From a virus, in the IMG/VR virus record IMGVR_UViG_3300015368_000138, positions 1 through 28,137 of that record: a stretch of 28,137 bases of DNA. One strand, given 5' to 3'. The notes beneath the pieces were generated by a model. It saw only the letters and a program-made list of their open reading frames with translations. It did no database searches and was not told where the DNA came from. Made by a program: the position numbers and the translations under genes. Positions 21,201-28,137 of this stretch are shown piece by piece. Within the stretch, counting starts at the first letter, position 1. Every line of letters begins with the position of its first letter.

Positions 21201-22447
21201 CCTTGTACAGCACCTTCTGGACCTCCAGTAATGCCTCCTACTAGTCCGCCTATAGTTGCACCTTCTGCTGCACCTCCTGCTGTACGCAATCCTAAATTAA
21301 GTATTGCATCTCCACCAAATCGTCCAGTTGTTGCTAGTGCTCTATCAAGCACAGTAGCATTAGGATTTAATGCTATAGATTCTAAAGCACCCATACGGCC
21401 AGTGCCTTCAGCTATGTTCTGGCCTACTTTCATAGCCGTGTCGCCCATTACATTAGCAACTTTAGCTCCACTGAGTACGGTTGCTGCGGTTTTAATGCCG
21501 GGTATTGTAGAGGCTACAGCTCCCTTTAAAACAGGCGCACCTGTGCCCATTTTTTCAGCCATTTGATCGGCTACCTTATTTGCTACATTTAAAATAGGAT
21601 CTGTAGCCGCAACTGCAATTTTACCACCTGTTGCTATACTTTTTCCAATTGCGCCAGTAGCCATTTCTGCAATACCTAATTCTGGCATTGCAAGCATCGC
21701 AACATTTACAGGATCTGCTATTTCTGATGTTGCATTAGCAAAATCATTATTAATAGCCTGACTTCCATCTGCTGAATTATACTTAGTTAAATTATTATTA
21801 CCTTTTTGTGCATCTTCAGTTCTTTTAGCAAATGCAATATTTTCTTTCCATTTATTAAAACGATTTTCTACAGTATCTGCAACATCAGCATTTCTAGCTG
21901 AATCCGTTCTAAATCTATAAGAAGCAGGATCAGTTGGATGCTCAATACTTCCCCACAAATTTCTTGCAGATCTAGCAATACCTTCAACAACAGACGCTTC
22001 TAGTTCATCTGAAGATTTAAGACTTAATGCAGCTTGGTAAGTGTTTTTTGCAGTATCTATCAAACTCATTGCTCCCTTGCCTAAATTAGGAAGTGCATTA
22101 GCTGCAAAATCTACAAAGTCTTTTGGAGTTAATTTAGACTGTTCTATACGATGTTGTTCGTATTTTTTGTAATCATCCAATGAAATATCAGTTGGATCTT
22201 TAATTCCATTATTTAACTCGTAATTAACATCTGCACCGTTGCGCGGATATTCTTTTTGTATTACTTTTTTAATTGTATCATCAGATGTTCCATTTTCAAA
22301 ACGAAGCGTCACACCTCGTGACGGTAAAGTCACGTTAATGTGATCCTCATAGCCTTGATTTGGATTTTCTGCCGTTATATTTGGAACGGCAGATTCACCT
22401 AATGCAGGCTGTTGAGTTATATCTTCAGTTTGAGTTGATGCGTCCAT
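18218..22447 (-). CDS. 1409-aa internal virion protein with zincin motif
   Basis: This giant protein is likely carried in the virion and ejected with the DNA, as in podoviral internal proteins. Residues about 390-440 are Gly/Ala-rich glycine-zipper repeats (such as GGLVGGITGG), suggesting membrane insertion. SHELYHFAD (538-546) contains the HExxH zincin motif (539-543), and a likely third ligand Glu lies in SKELGAEY about 85-90 residues later. The C-terminal 500 residues resemble large polyvalent protein domains, with MFYPTILENLKNG and FAVSNRARV. Its stop overlaps the holin start. A protease acting on the host envelope or on virion maturation is plausible. Confidence 0.8.
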   Translation of the reverse strand: MDASTQTEDITQQPALGESAVPNITAENPNQGYEDHINVTLPSRGVTLRFENGTSDDTIKKVIQKEYPRNGADVNYELNNGIKDPTDISLDDYKKYEQHRIEQSKLTPKDFVDFAANALPNLGKGAMSLIDTAKNTYQAALSLKSSDELEASVVEGIARSARNLWGSIEHPTDPASYRFRTDSARNADVADTVENRFNKWKENIAFAKRTEDAQKGNNNLTKYNSADGSQAINNDFANATSEIADPVNVAMLAMPELGIAEMATGAIGKSIATGGKIAVAATDPILNVANKVADQMAEKMGTGAPVLKGAVASTIPGIKTAATVLSGAKVANVMGDTAMKVGQNIAEGTGRMGALESIALNPNATVLDRALATTGRFGGDAILNLGLRTAGGAAEGATIGGLVGGITGGPEGAVQGAGAGGLMGGAGGAIGSIAAGVTGKLAEANRVTDFNKFVSNLDADTAVKFQTIYNRDGLNAAVRAMDTVGLIKGNLSDGKVEIYNNEDAPEHLKDSRGFSFTAGDTPVVQINVDKAATDRTFSHELYHFADSIDQLRPITEAIQQHIVGTWLTNPDGTTVQASSGLLSPEEINKAFGEYKSKIGTKNPEWNTADTDAQKANLVSKELGAEYLSKLVEGSNPDSLLRGFTSPARTLLDQVLSRQSNDIINGLANRLGNGTKPVDSLLFNNLKEASPALNAMLRDLVRAKFNLDSRIELADTEGTIINSRHLSNPSIAKTALELGLAKQNPDGTVSMRPDSELNKEDHLQSQILHDTLKTAPVPDKNEPQIRLVDGKLTGDGISKSQLEAINKNPLIRDKVKEMFNTISQSLNSRTTGQPNTMFIDYGAATKKAFNRITQKYYTRYNDGIRRSQREIVPYELNFNRANEPYMRALDLTKLRKTAQKLATSNKLGPWGKDFQGFYNDAVNYFNNISDPSGLRTRELAGMTQDKATFLNNLVQSGEKGGAAYIRSFTLDRMIQAHLTGERIGYNNMAWQRSKIDWMPDSKTPGGKIASSEDGYNVIERNGKFSAFSPEGEKLGIYDTQHAAEIKANEDFQNHSDQSVVDSSNSETVPGQAAPDTSVDSLSKKEGKINWELPKDGNFMPNVDESAYPTINSKILDRLMYMTKTLAAIHIDRMRVGSYKGIDLQGGMFYPTILENLKNGIVWAFNSKGTAFAVSNRARVNNGYVKLILMQEGNVIGNKTFNKIWFNDLKENIGNGKITEEKALKILNDTREKFAKNVVNAEGKVKKGSGHTEEWTSLDQAEKQIDSMAQTKRASTYYKKSNTKGKISYQSLLTKSMTKIGLPDAIEIVNNIEDPRFKNIPKGAAVAIIQFDPIKSKADIKTAQEHGVPEHLSYKYLLKGKPTAKLEHYHVIDEKFPKTKNKIMTQANYDFPIEHSIPSKSQAAGSINWQQ

Positions 22448-23796
22448 TACTGATTATTTGTAATTTCTTTACCTGATGTATCAAACATTCTTACTGATGG
22501 TTGTGAACCTTTTGATTGAGTATTTCCATCTTGTTTCCAACCGAAAGTGTTTTTGTCAACTTGTGCTGCACCATTTGAATAAGTACCAACAGTATTTGCC
22601 AATCTTTCTGCGTTTAAATTAACTATAGTACGAATTTGTTTTTGAGCATTAGAATTTATGTTAAAGAAATCTTCTGGTGAACCAGTCATTGATTTAATTA
22701 TTTTTTCAACTTCTGGATTTATTCGTTTAGAAGATAATGTATTAATAACATTATTTCTAAAATCTGTAATCAATGTTTGCATTTGTGCTCTTGCTTCAGT
22801 TGATGGAATTCCTACTTTTGATCCATTATTTTTAATTAATTGATCAATTTGATCTGCTTGCTGAACCATATTTTTATGAACAGATAAATCATCTCTAAAT
22901 TTTTTAGCTTCTTCTGTGGTAGGAGCAAAGATAGTTGTGTTACCCAATCTAATCGCTTTTTCAAGCATAGCAGGATTATTCATTGGATTTTGTACAAATT
23001 CTGCAGGAGCACCGTTATAATTTATACTTCTTCCAACAAAATTACCTTGTTCATCAAATACGCTTTTAACACCAACTTGAACATTCTTTGGAACTCCATA
23101 TTCAAGTTTTTTAGATTCTAAATCTTGAGTAGATACTTGCCCACCGTTTGCGTTAACTGTATTAATCCAATTAGATAATCTTTTAGTAGGATCAATATTT
23201 TCTTGACCAGCTTGATTACCAGCAATATTAGCAGATGAAACAGCAGCAGCCGTTTTATTTTGATTTTGTGCAGCAGTTAATTGTTGGCCACCTAATGCTA
23301 GATTTTGATTACCTAATGCTAGATTTTGATTACCAGTATCAATTATCTGTTGTTCTTTAGTAGGAGCAAACTTAACGGCAGTTGCACCTAATGATATTTG
23401 ATTTGCTCTTATTGCAGCTTCTTGAGCAGCAGCAGCTTGCTGTGTCTTAAATTGTTGCATTGCCTGATTGGAAGCAATTGTTCCAAGTAATGCCTTGCTA
23501 TCTTCAAGAGTTAATCCACCTGATTGATATTTTTTAATTAACTTAGGATCAATTGATTGAACTAAATTAGGATCTAAATTTTGAGGATTTCCTAAATAGC
23601 CATTTAGCATTCCCATGTTGACTGTACGCTGTTGTTCATTTGCAACGTGTCTAGTCATTGCATCATTAATCGTAGAACCTATATCGTTTAATGCATTACC
23701 AATATTCTGACCAGCAGATGTAGCAGCTTGTAAATAGCCAGAAGGTAGAACGCCAGCGTTCGATCCATTATTTTGAAAGTATGAACTTTTTTCCAT
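22447..23796 (-). CDS. 449-aa internal virion protein (ejection-type)
   Basis: The product is low-complexity, rich in Asn, Gln and Ala, and helical (such as QQAAAAQEAAIRANQ). It contains a repeated heptad GNQNLAL (155-161, 162-168) followed by GGQQLTA. The C-terminal part is more ordered (FAPTTEEAKKF, then LITDFRNNVI). Such proteins sit in the capsid core or are ejected into the host in podoviruses. Its ATG is 1 nt from the upstream gene stop, and its stop overlaps the 1409-aa start as TAATG. No enzymatic motif is visible. The assignment rests on composition and position. Confidence 0.7.
   Translation of the reverse strand: MEKSSYFQNNGSNAGVLPSGYLQAATSAGQNIGNALNDIGSTINDAMTRHVANEQQRTVNMGMLNGYLGNPQNLDPNLVQSIDPKLIKKYQSGGLTLEDSKALLGTIASNQAMQQFKTQQAAAAQEAAIRANQISLGATAVKFAPTKEQQIIDTGNQNLALGNQNLALGGQQLTAAQNQNKTAAAVSSANIAGNQAGQENIDPTKRLSNWINTVNANGGQVSTQDLESKKLEYGVPKNVQVGVKSVFDEQGNFVGRSINYNGAPAEFVQNPMNNPAMLEKAIRLGNTTIFAPTTEEAKKFRDDLSVHKNMVQQADQIDQLIKNNGSKVGIPSTEARAQMQTLITDFRNNVINTLSSKRINPEVEKIIKSMTGSPEDFFNINSNAQKQIRTIVNLNAERLANTVGTYSNGAAQVDKNTFGWKQDGNTQSKGSQPSVRMFDTSGKEITNNQ
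23290..23331. repeat. Perfect 21-bp tandem duplication in the 449-aa gene
   Basis: The 21-bp unit beginning ACCTAATGCTAGATTTTG occurs twice without a mismatch (23290-23310 and 23311-23331). It preserves the frame and encodes the doubled GNQNLAL heptad. Identity down to third codon positions suggests a recent duplication. Confidence 0.9.
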
Positions 23797-23797
23797 T

Positions 23798-25078
23798 TTA
23801 GGCGTGGGCTAAATTTTCAGAGCGTTGTACTACTTCAATTTTAGAATCCATCCATTTACGGATAATCTTTTTTAGAAGTGGTTTGTTTGATATAAAAGCA
23901 GCAAATCGTTCGCCATGCTTTAAGTAAAGATTCTTAAACCACACTGGACCATAATTTAGCATCCAGTTACGGAAGATCATCCACTTTGGATTATCTTCTC
24001 CATATATTTCACGAGCAACCCAACATAAATTACCAAATAAACTACCACCGCCTGTAACAGGAGCAGTCGCAAGTTTTGATAATCCGCCTAAAGCACCGCC
24101 AATCATAGCAGCATTATTGGAAGCTGTTGCAGCAGCAGCAGCATTTTGAGCCTGTGTATTACTAGTATAAATATTGGAAGCGTAACTTGATTCTGGATTA
24201 AATAAAGAAGGTCCAGCAGACGCTGTGTTGGATTGGCCTTGATTATATGTACTTGCCATTGAATTATAAGCACTCGATGGACGGCCAAGTATTGTTTGAA
24301 AAGGATCTCCAAGAGCAGCCTGATTAACGCCTACTAACTGAGTTGCATAACCGCGATCCATTCCAGTCTGCGCATTATTAAGTTGAGCAGCCTGACCAAG
24401 ATTATTGATATAATTCTGATTAATACTACTAGCTGTGCTAATATTCTGTTGATTACGATTATATTGATTAATTAGACGATTTTGAACTTCAGCACCTATT
24501 GCCTGTGGTCCCATTGCCATTCCACGCGCTGCATAAGCTGCACGAGTCTGTTGATCAGCTTGGCGTTGCTCTTCTGGACTTAAAGCACCATTAGTGCTTA
24601 ATAAATTCTGTGCTTGCTGATTTAATGCACTAGTTACGCCACCATTTGTTAATTGTGAATTAAGTAAATTAGTTTGTGCGTTATTGGTTGGCGCATTTAA
24701 AGAATTGGCACGTTGTAACGAAGTATTCAGTAATGGATTAGCATTAAGCAATGCCTGCGTAGCTTGAGGTCCAAGATTGTTTACGTCTGCAATATCAGCA
24801 GAACGCTGCTGTGTATTAGCTGCTGCGCTAATGTTACCCAGTTGAGGCGTTAACTGACTGTACATGGATAGCAAGCCGGGCGTATAATTGCCATTAGCGT
24901 CAGTCGTTCCGTTGAGCGACTGATTGGCCATTTGCAGGTTTAGTGCGTTGTATTGTGGCTGAAATTGCGCTTCAGCAGCATATTGCTGCGGAGCTAGTGC
25001 AAGTTGTGCTGCTAACGTATCGGACGTTTGCTGCGCGTAATTAGGTTGCTGTGCTGCGGTTACGTTTGTAGATCCCAT
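23798..25078 (-). CDS. 426-aa internal virion protein with conserved C-terminal domain
   Basis: The first 320 residues are low-complexity, dominated by Asn, Gln, Ala and Ser (QQPNYAQQTSDTLAAQL). A short Gly/Ala hydrophobic segment (AMIGGALGGLSKLA) precedes a conserved C-terminal domain from about residue 350: CWVAREIYGEDNPKWMIF, then WMLNYGPVWFKNLY and HGERFAAFI, a combination I associate with podoviral internal or tail-linked proteins. The domain has aromatic and basic residues and ends in a basic helix. It is coupled to the GNAT-like gene above (1-nt gap). A role in membrane penetration is inferred. Confidence 0.75.
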   Translation of the reverse strand: MGSTNVTAAQQPNYAQQTSDTLAAQLALAPQQYAAEAQFQPQYNALNLQMANQSLNGTTDANGNYTPGLLSMYSQLTPQLGNISAAANTQQRSADIADVNNLGPQATQALLNANPLLNTSLQRANSLNAPTNNAQTNLLNSQLTNGGVTSALNQQAQNLLSTNGALSPEEQRQADQQTRAAYAARGMAMGPQAIGAEVQNRLINQYNRNQQNISTASSINQNYINNLGQAAQLNNAQTGMDRGYATQLVGVNQAALGDPFQTILGRPSSAYNSMASTYNQGQSNTASAGPSLFNPESSYASNIYTSNTQAQNAAAAATASNNAAMIGGALGGLSKLATAPVTGGGSLFGNLCWVAREIYGEDNPKWMIFRNWMLNYGPVWFKNLYLKHGERFAAFISNKPLLKKIIRKWMDSKIEVVQRSENLAHA

Positions 25079-25079
25079 A

Positions 25080-25511
25080 TTAGCAAAGGCTTGCGGCCAG
25101 TTTGATGTATTTTGAGGTAATTGAAACTTTTTTTCCTTTTCTGAATCCGACTACGTCGACGGAACCAGCAGGCCATTTTTTGAACATTTCGACGAAAAGT
25201 AATAATATTGCACCCGGCTTGGTACTAATTACGTCTAACAGTACCAGTGTGTCTCCCTTTGGATTTGTAGGCTCCCAATTAAAGTATGAGCTTACTTCAT
25301 CAGCATTGCACTGATTTCCCATTCCCATTGCTACAGGCTCATTTTTATCCATTACAAATACAATGGTCTTCTGATGAACGTGAAATGCAAGGTAGTTTTT
25401 AACTGTATCTCTGTGCCAATCCAAGAAACAACCATTTTTGCCATTTGCGATGGCAAAGTCGGTTAGCTTTTCTAGCCAATCGATTTTAGGTTTTTCTTGT
25501 TCAGCTATCAT
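25080..25511 (-). CDS. Possible GNAT-like acetyltransferase, virion-module
   Basis: The 143-aa protein reads as an α/β fold: WHRDTVKNYLAFHVHQ near residue 35, VFVMDKNEPVAMGMGN (strand and turn), a segment LVLLDVISTKPGAILLLFVEMF and the end VVGFRKGKKVS. The strand-GMG-helix shape and the C-terminal GFRKGK resemble GNAT-like virion proteins such as T7 gp13, but the Q/RxxGxG/A coenzyme A loop is not clear, so enzymatic activity is doubtful. It lies between the tail nozzle and the 426-aa protein. Its ATG overlaps the tail nozzle stop as TAATG. Confidence 0.55.
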   Translation of the reverse strand: MIAEQEKPKIDWLEKLTDFAIANGKNGCFLDWHRDTVKNYLAFHVHQKTIVFVMDKNEPVAMGMGNQCNADEVSSYFNWEPTNPKGDTLVLLDVISTKPGAILLLFVEMFKKWPAGSVDVVGFRKGKKVSITSKYIKLAASLC

Positions 25512-27349
25512 TAGGTTTCAGAAATTAAGGTTCTGCCCGGTACGGTTGAAGTAATACGAAGTCCACGAACTGTTGGTCTACCAGTAATTGATTCAATTTG
25601 CATATCTAAACCAAATCCACGACTAGCTATACGAAAACGCTTAGTATAATCTTGAGCAGTTGATGATGAAAAATTAAATACTTGTTTAGTATTGTCAGGA
25701 TTAACTGTATTAGCAGTAACTTTTAATGAGTCACCTGCATTACAAAGAATATCCATTTCTCCCGAAGAAAAATGTTTTGCAGAATAATTATTATAAAAAT
25801 ATCTTCTTGTAATAATTTTACCAGCAATAGGATATTGAGTAAAACCATTACTTATAGTTGCAGGTAATGTAAATGGAAGTGTAGGAGTACCAGTAGTAAA
25901 ATCAAATTCGTCGTAGTTATTTTCTTCAGTTAAAAATATACCTTTTTCCTGATTAATAGCGTAAAGACGTTTTGCAGCACCAGTATAACTTGTTGAAGAT
26001 GTAGTGTATAAGGCTACAACAAAATTATCTATATACATTCCAGAAGGATAAGTATCAATTGATTCCCATTGCTTATTAAGCATGGAATAAATTAATACTG
26101 CATTATTTCTTGTAGCACCATCAATAGGAACAGCCAAGTAATAACGATTGTTAAATACAGTGCCTACCGCATTTGATACATAATCAACATTAATGCGCGA
26201 CATTATATCCGAAATATTATTGGACAACGGTGTCGTATTACCTAGTAATTTTAAATCTAAACTAGGATTGAGTAGGTAAACGCCGTTGTCCGAAAGAAAG
26301 AAAATAAACTCACCAGCTTGTACTATTGAACGTCTTGCTGAACATCCAAATTCTGAGGTAAGAGTTTGAATTGTTGTATTGCCACCGGGAGGTGCGCCAG
26401 AAGTGTAACCGTTAGGATCAACGTAAGCATAATAGATTGAGTTACGTTGAAATATTAAAAATTGATTCTGCTGCCAGTCTTGAAATCCAACAATATAATC
26501 ATTAGCACCAAGATTAATAGTAAACTGTGAAAATTGTAGATCCCAAGTGTCGTTACTTAAGTAATCTGATGCAGCTATTTTATCACGTTGTAATTTATAG
26601 ATTAAACGATTTGTGCTATAAAAACCAAAATCAGAACAAGGCATATTAGCTGCCGCTAATGAACTAGCTCCTTGTGGAGTTACGCTTACTGTTGTGGCTC
26701 CATCCCAAACAAGTGGTGCTTTACCTTTTTGACAATAAATAGTTCCTCCTGCTGGAGTTGTAGGAGTAGTAGAAATTGAATACTGGAAAACATCAGCATT
26801 TATGTAAAAAATAATGAATGAACCATTATAATCAGTTTGAGTTGCTCCAGTAATAATTATTTCGTCACCATTTGAATATCCATGACCATAAAATGTAACC
26901 GTTACTGTTCCACCAACTCGTGCAATCGAATTTGGACTTCTTAAAGGTCCACCAGATCCACGAAGAATATAAAGTACATTATTTGCCTGCACTAAATCAC
27001 AATTATCTGTAGCAGCAATTGTACGACCTGTAGGATAAAGAATTGAACTATTAATTGATTGTGTAGATATATTATAAACGTATAGACGATCATTACTGGC
27101 CAATACGATATATTCTGTGCCATCTAATGCTAGAAATGTATTGCTTGCGTATATAGCGGCACTTGAAATTCCGCTTGGAGTCATACGTTTTAAACCTTTG
27201 CGAACTGCCGCAGTGTTTCTATCCAAACGCATATTCTGCGACAATTGCAGGTAACCCGGCTCAAGCTCTAATGGATTGGTACGCGACTGCATACCGATAA
27301 ATCCATTTTCGGCTTCAACTAGATAATCGTTTGTGAGTGGTTTTGACAT
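25511..27349 (-). CDS. Tail nozzle / hub protein, β-propeller-like
   Basis: The 612-aa product is β-rich with regular repeats of VLASNDRLYVYN, LVQANNVLYIL, ICQAGEFIFFLSDNGVYLL (shortened here) and FNNRYYLAVPI, a pattern of propeller blades as in the nozzle proteins of podoviral tails (T7 gp12-type). The N-terminus has the NPLELEPGYLQLSQNMRL motif typical of this family. The nozzle closes the tail tube and contacts the fibres. It starts one nucleotide after a membrane peptide gene (TAATG overlap) and ends where the GNAT-like gene starts. Confidence 0.8.
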   Translation of the reverse strand: MSKPLTNDYLVEAENGFIGMQSRTNPLELEPGYLQLSQNMRLDRNTAAVRKGLKRMTPSGISSAAIYASNTFLALDGTEYIVLASNDRLYVYNISTQSINSSILYPTGRTIAATDNCDLVQANNVLYILRGSGGPLRSPNSIARVGGTVTVTFYGHGYSNGDEIIITGATQTDYNGSFIIFYINADVFQYSISTTPTTPAGGTIYCQKGKAPLVWDGATTVSVTPQGASSLAAANMPCSDFGFYSTNRLIYKLQRDKIAASDYLSNDTWDLQFSQFTINLGANDYIVGFQDWQQNQFLIFQRNSIYYAYVDPNGYTSGAPPGGNTTIQTLTSEFGCSARRSIVQAGEFIFFLSDNGVYLLNPSLDLKLLGNTTPLSNNISDIMSRINVDYVSNAVGTVFNNRYYLAVPIDGATRNNAVLIYSMLNKQWESIDTYPSGMYIDNFVVALYTTSSTSYTGAAKRLYAINQEKGIFLTEENNYDEFDFTTGTPTLPFTLPATISNGFTQYPIAGKIITRRYFYNNYSAKHFSSGEMDILCNAGDSLKVTANTVNPDNTKQVFNFSSSTAQDYTKRFRIASRGFGLDMQIESITGRPTVRGLRITSTVPGRTLISET

Positions 27350-27528
27350 TACGATTTAATTGCTTTACTATAGTGACGTATGGCGTAGATGCCTGCAATA
27401 ATAGAAATGATAAGTGATATAATCCTTAAAGATTGTTCGACTTCGCTCCATCCTACAATAAGACCAAATAAAGAAGTTATTGCACTTGCTCCGCCTTTAA
27501 TATCTATCATTTCGTGTGTTTCTTGCAT
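27349..27528 (-). CDS. 59-aa two-helix membrane protein, holin-like
   Basis: The peptide has two hydrophobic segments: GASAITSLFGLIVGW (about residues 13-27) and IISLIISIIAGIYAI (about 36-50), with a polar N-terminus and a basic tail RHYSKAIKS. It is placed between the tail fibre and tail nozzle genes, and its TAA overlaps the nozzle ATG. The two-span, small, basic-tail layout is that of class II holins, but its distance from the lysozyme and the presence of another holin candidate leave this open. It may be a virion-associated membrane protein. Confidence 0.65.
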   Translation of the reverse strand: MQETHEMIDIKGGASAITSLFGLIVGWSEVEQSLRIISLIISIIAGIYAIRHYSKAIKS

Positions 27529-27531
27529 AAC

Positions 27532-28137
27532 TTATCCTTCAACTTTAATGCTAAAGTTAGAACTTGCTACGCCATTAATATTTAAAGAACCACCGCTGTC
27601 TTGTTGAGAAGTTACTTGAAATTGCATAAGAGCTAATGTCCAATTTGCAGAATCTGTTGATGGATAAACTGTACTAGTAAATGCTGTTTTACTAATGTAA
27701 TATTTAGAATTTAAAGAACATTTAACAAATGATCCTACAGTATATGTAGTACCAGAAATCCAGAAATTTGCTAATGCAGTTAAGTCAACAATACCAGTTG
27801 CACATGAATCGTAATTACTTGCTAGGCCAGCGTCGCCCGGTATGGCTGCTCCAGCAAAGTTATCACCAAACATACTTTTTATTTTTACTTGTCTATAACC
27901 TGTTCCATTAGAAGCCCAATTTAAACACGCTGCTAAACTGACACGTTTAATACCAATATCATAAGGAACTGTCAGCCATGTTGGACTTGAGCTATTCCAA
28001 AATCCTAAATCATCTAATTTACCAAAATTCCAAGATACAGCGGTTTCGGTAGAGTTAGGTATTGATTGTGCTCCACCAGATAAATTTATAATTGCTGCTG
28101 CGGCTTTTGTTTTATAATTATCATTAATATTTGATGT
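27532..28137 (-). CDS. Tail fibre C-terminal fragment with C1q-like and CBM5/12-like regions
   Basis: Partial at the right edge; 201 residues and the stop are visible. The sequence around AAIINLSGGAQSIPNSTETAV and DIGIKRVSLAA (about 1-90) is the β-sandwich pattern of C1q/TNF-like receptor-binding domains found at the end of phage fibres. Residues about 124-168 (ISGTTYTVGSFVKC, then SKYYISKTAF, then DSANW) look like a CBM5/12-type carbohydrate-binding module inserted in one loop. The last segment (FQVTSQQDSG, FSIKVEG) closes the sandwich. The fibre likely binds a surface glycan. The upstream part lies outside the window. Confidence 0.7.
   Translation of the reverse strand, partial: TSNINDNYKTKAAAAIINLSGGAQSIPNSTETAVSWNFGKLDDLGFWNSSSPTWLTVPYDIGIKRVSLAACLNWASNGTGYRQVKIKSMFGDNFAGAAIPGDAGLASNYDSCATGIVDLTALANFWISGTTYTVGSFVKCSLNSKYYISKTAFTSTVYPSTDSANWTLALMQFQVTSQQDSGGSLNINGVASSNFSIKVEG

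Noticed and set aside
21129-21566. 145-aa plus-strand frame, proline- and alanine-rich
   Set aside because: It lies opposite the glycine/alanine-rich segment of the 1409-aa gene, which makes the complementary strand read as Pro/Ala. It is a mirror of that composition and not a gene.
1-28137. Lysogeny genes, CRISPR arrays, insertion sequences
   Set aside because: No integrase, repressor, transposase, regularly spaced repeats or terminal inverted repeats were found on either strand by eye.

Overview
The window is a continuous stretch of a tailed-phage genome, most likely a short-tailed (podovirus-type) virus. It carries a P22-type portal, a large terminase, a β-propeller-like tail nozzle protein, three very large or low-complexity ejection-type internal virion proteins and a C1q-like tail fibre, with no tape measure, tail sheath or tail tube. 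No integrase, repressor, DNA polymerase or phage RNA polymerase is visible, so lysogeny is unsupported and part of the replication machinery must lie outside. Almost no start codon has a Shine-Dalgarno sequence; instead, neighbouring genes very often overlap as ATGA or TAATG. This suggests a host that relies little on Shine-Dalgarno initiation (Bacteroidota, Verrucomicrobiota and some cyanobacteria are known for this). The host assignment is an inference only.

Nearly all genes are on the minus strand. Read in transcription order from the right edge they form modules. (1) Virion: tail fibre C-terminus (27532-28137), a two-helix membrane protein, tail nozzle, a possible GNAT-like protein, and internal virion proteins of 426, 449 and 1409 aa, the last with an HExxH zincin motif. 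(2) Lysis: a holin-like protein, a calcineurin-like phosphoesterase and a Sec-exported lysozyme. (3) Recombination: a RuvC-like resolvase, a RecT-like annealing protein, a Dps/ferritin-like protein, a RecE-type exonuclease and a DUF669-type protein. (4) Replication and small regulators: an SF2 helicase, a zinc-knuckle peptide, an HTH protein, a DUF6378 protein, two overlapping small genes, a fused AEP primase-helicase, a coiled-coil protein, a β-helix protein and a 48-aa peptide. (5) Packaging: a probable small terminase, several small genes, large terminase, a small HTH protein, portal, a 77-aa protein and the start of another gene at the left edge.

A short plus-strand operon of four small unknown genes (6479-7521) lies between modules 4 and 5. 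It starts in an AT-rich divergent region with two dyads and ends at an intrinsic terminator, followed by about 300 bp of noncoding DNA with repeats and hairpins and a second plus-oriented terminator.

The points most worth a second look are the Dps-like gene between RecT-like and RecE-like genes, the hairpin-rich noncoding block next to the small terminase gene (5512-5703), the tripartite GCAACCA repeat around the end of the plus operon, a pair of mutually exclusive hairpins at the resolvase/RecT junction, and the combination of no Shine-Dalgarno sites with pervasive stop-start overlap.
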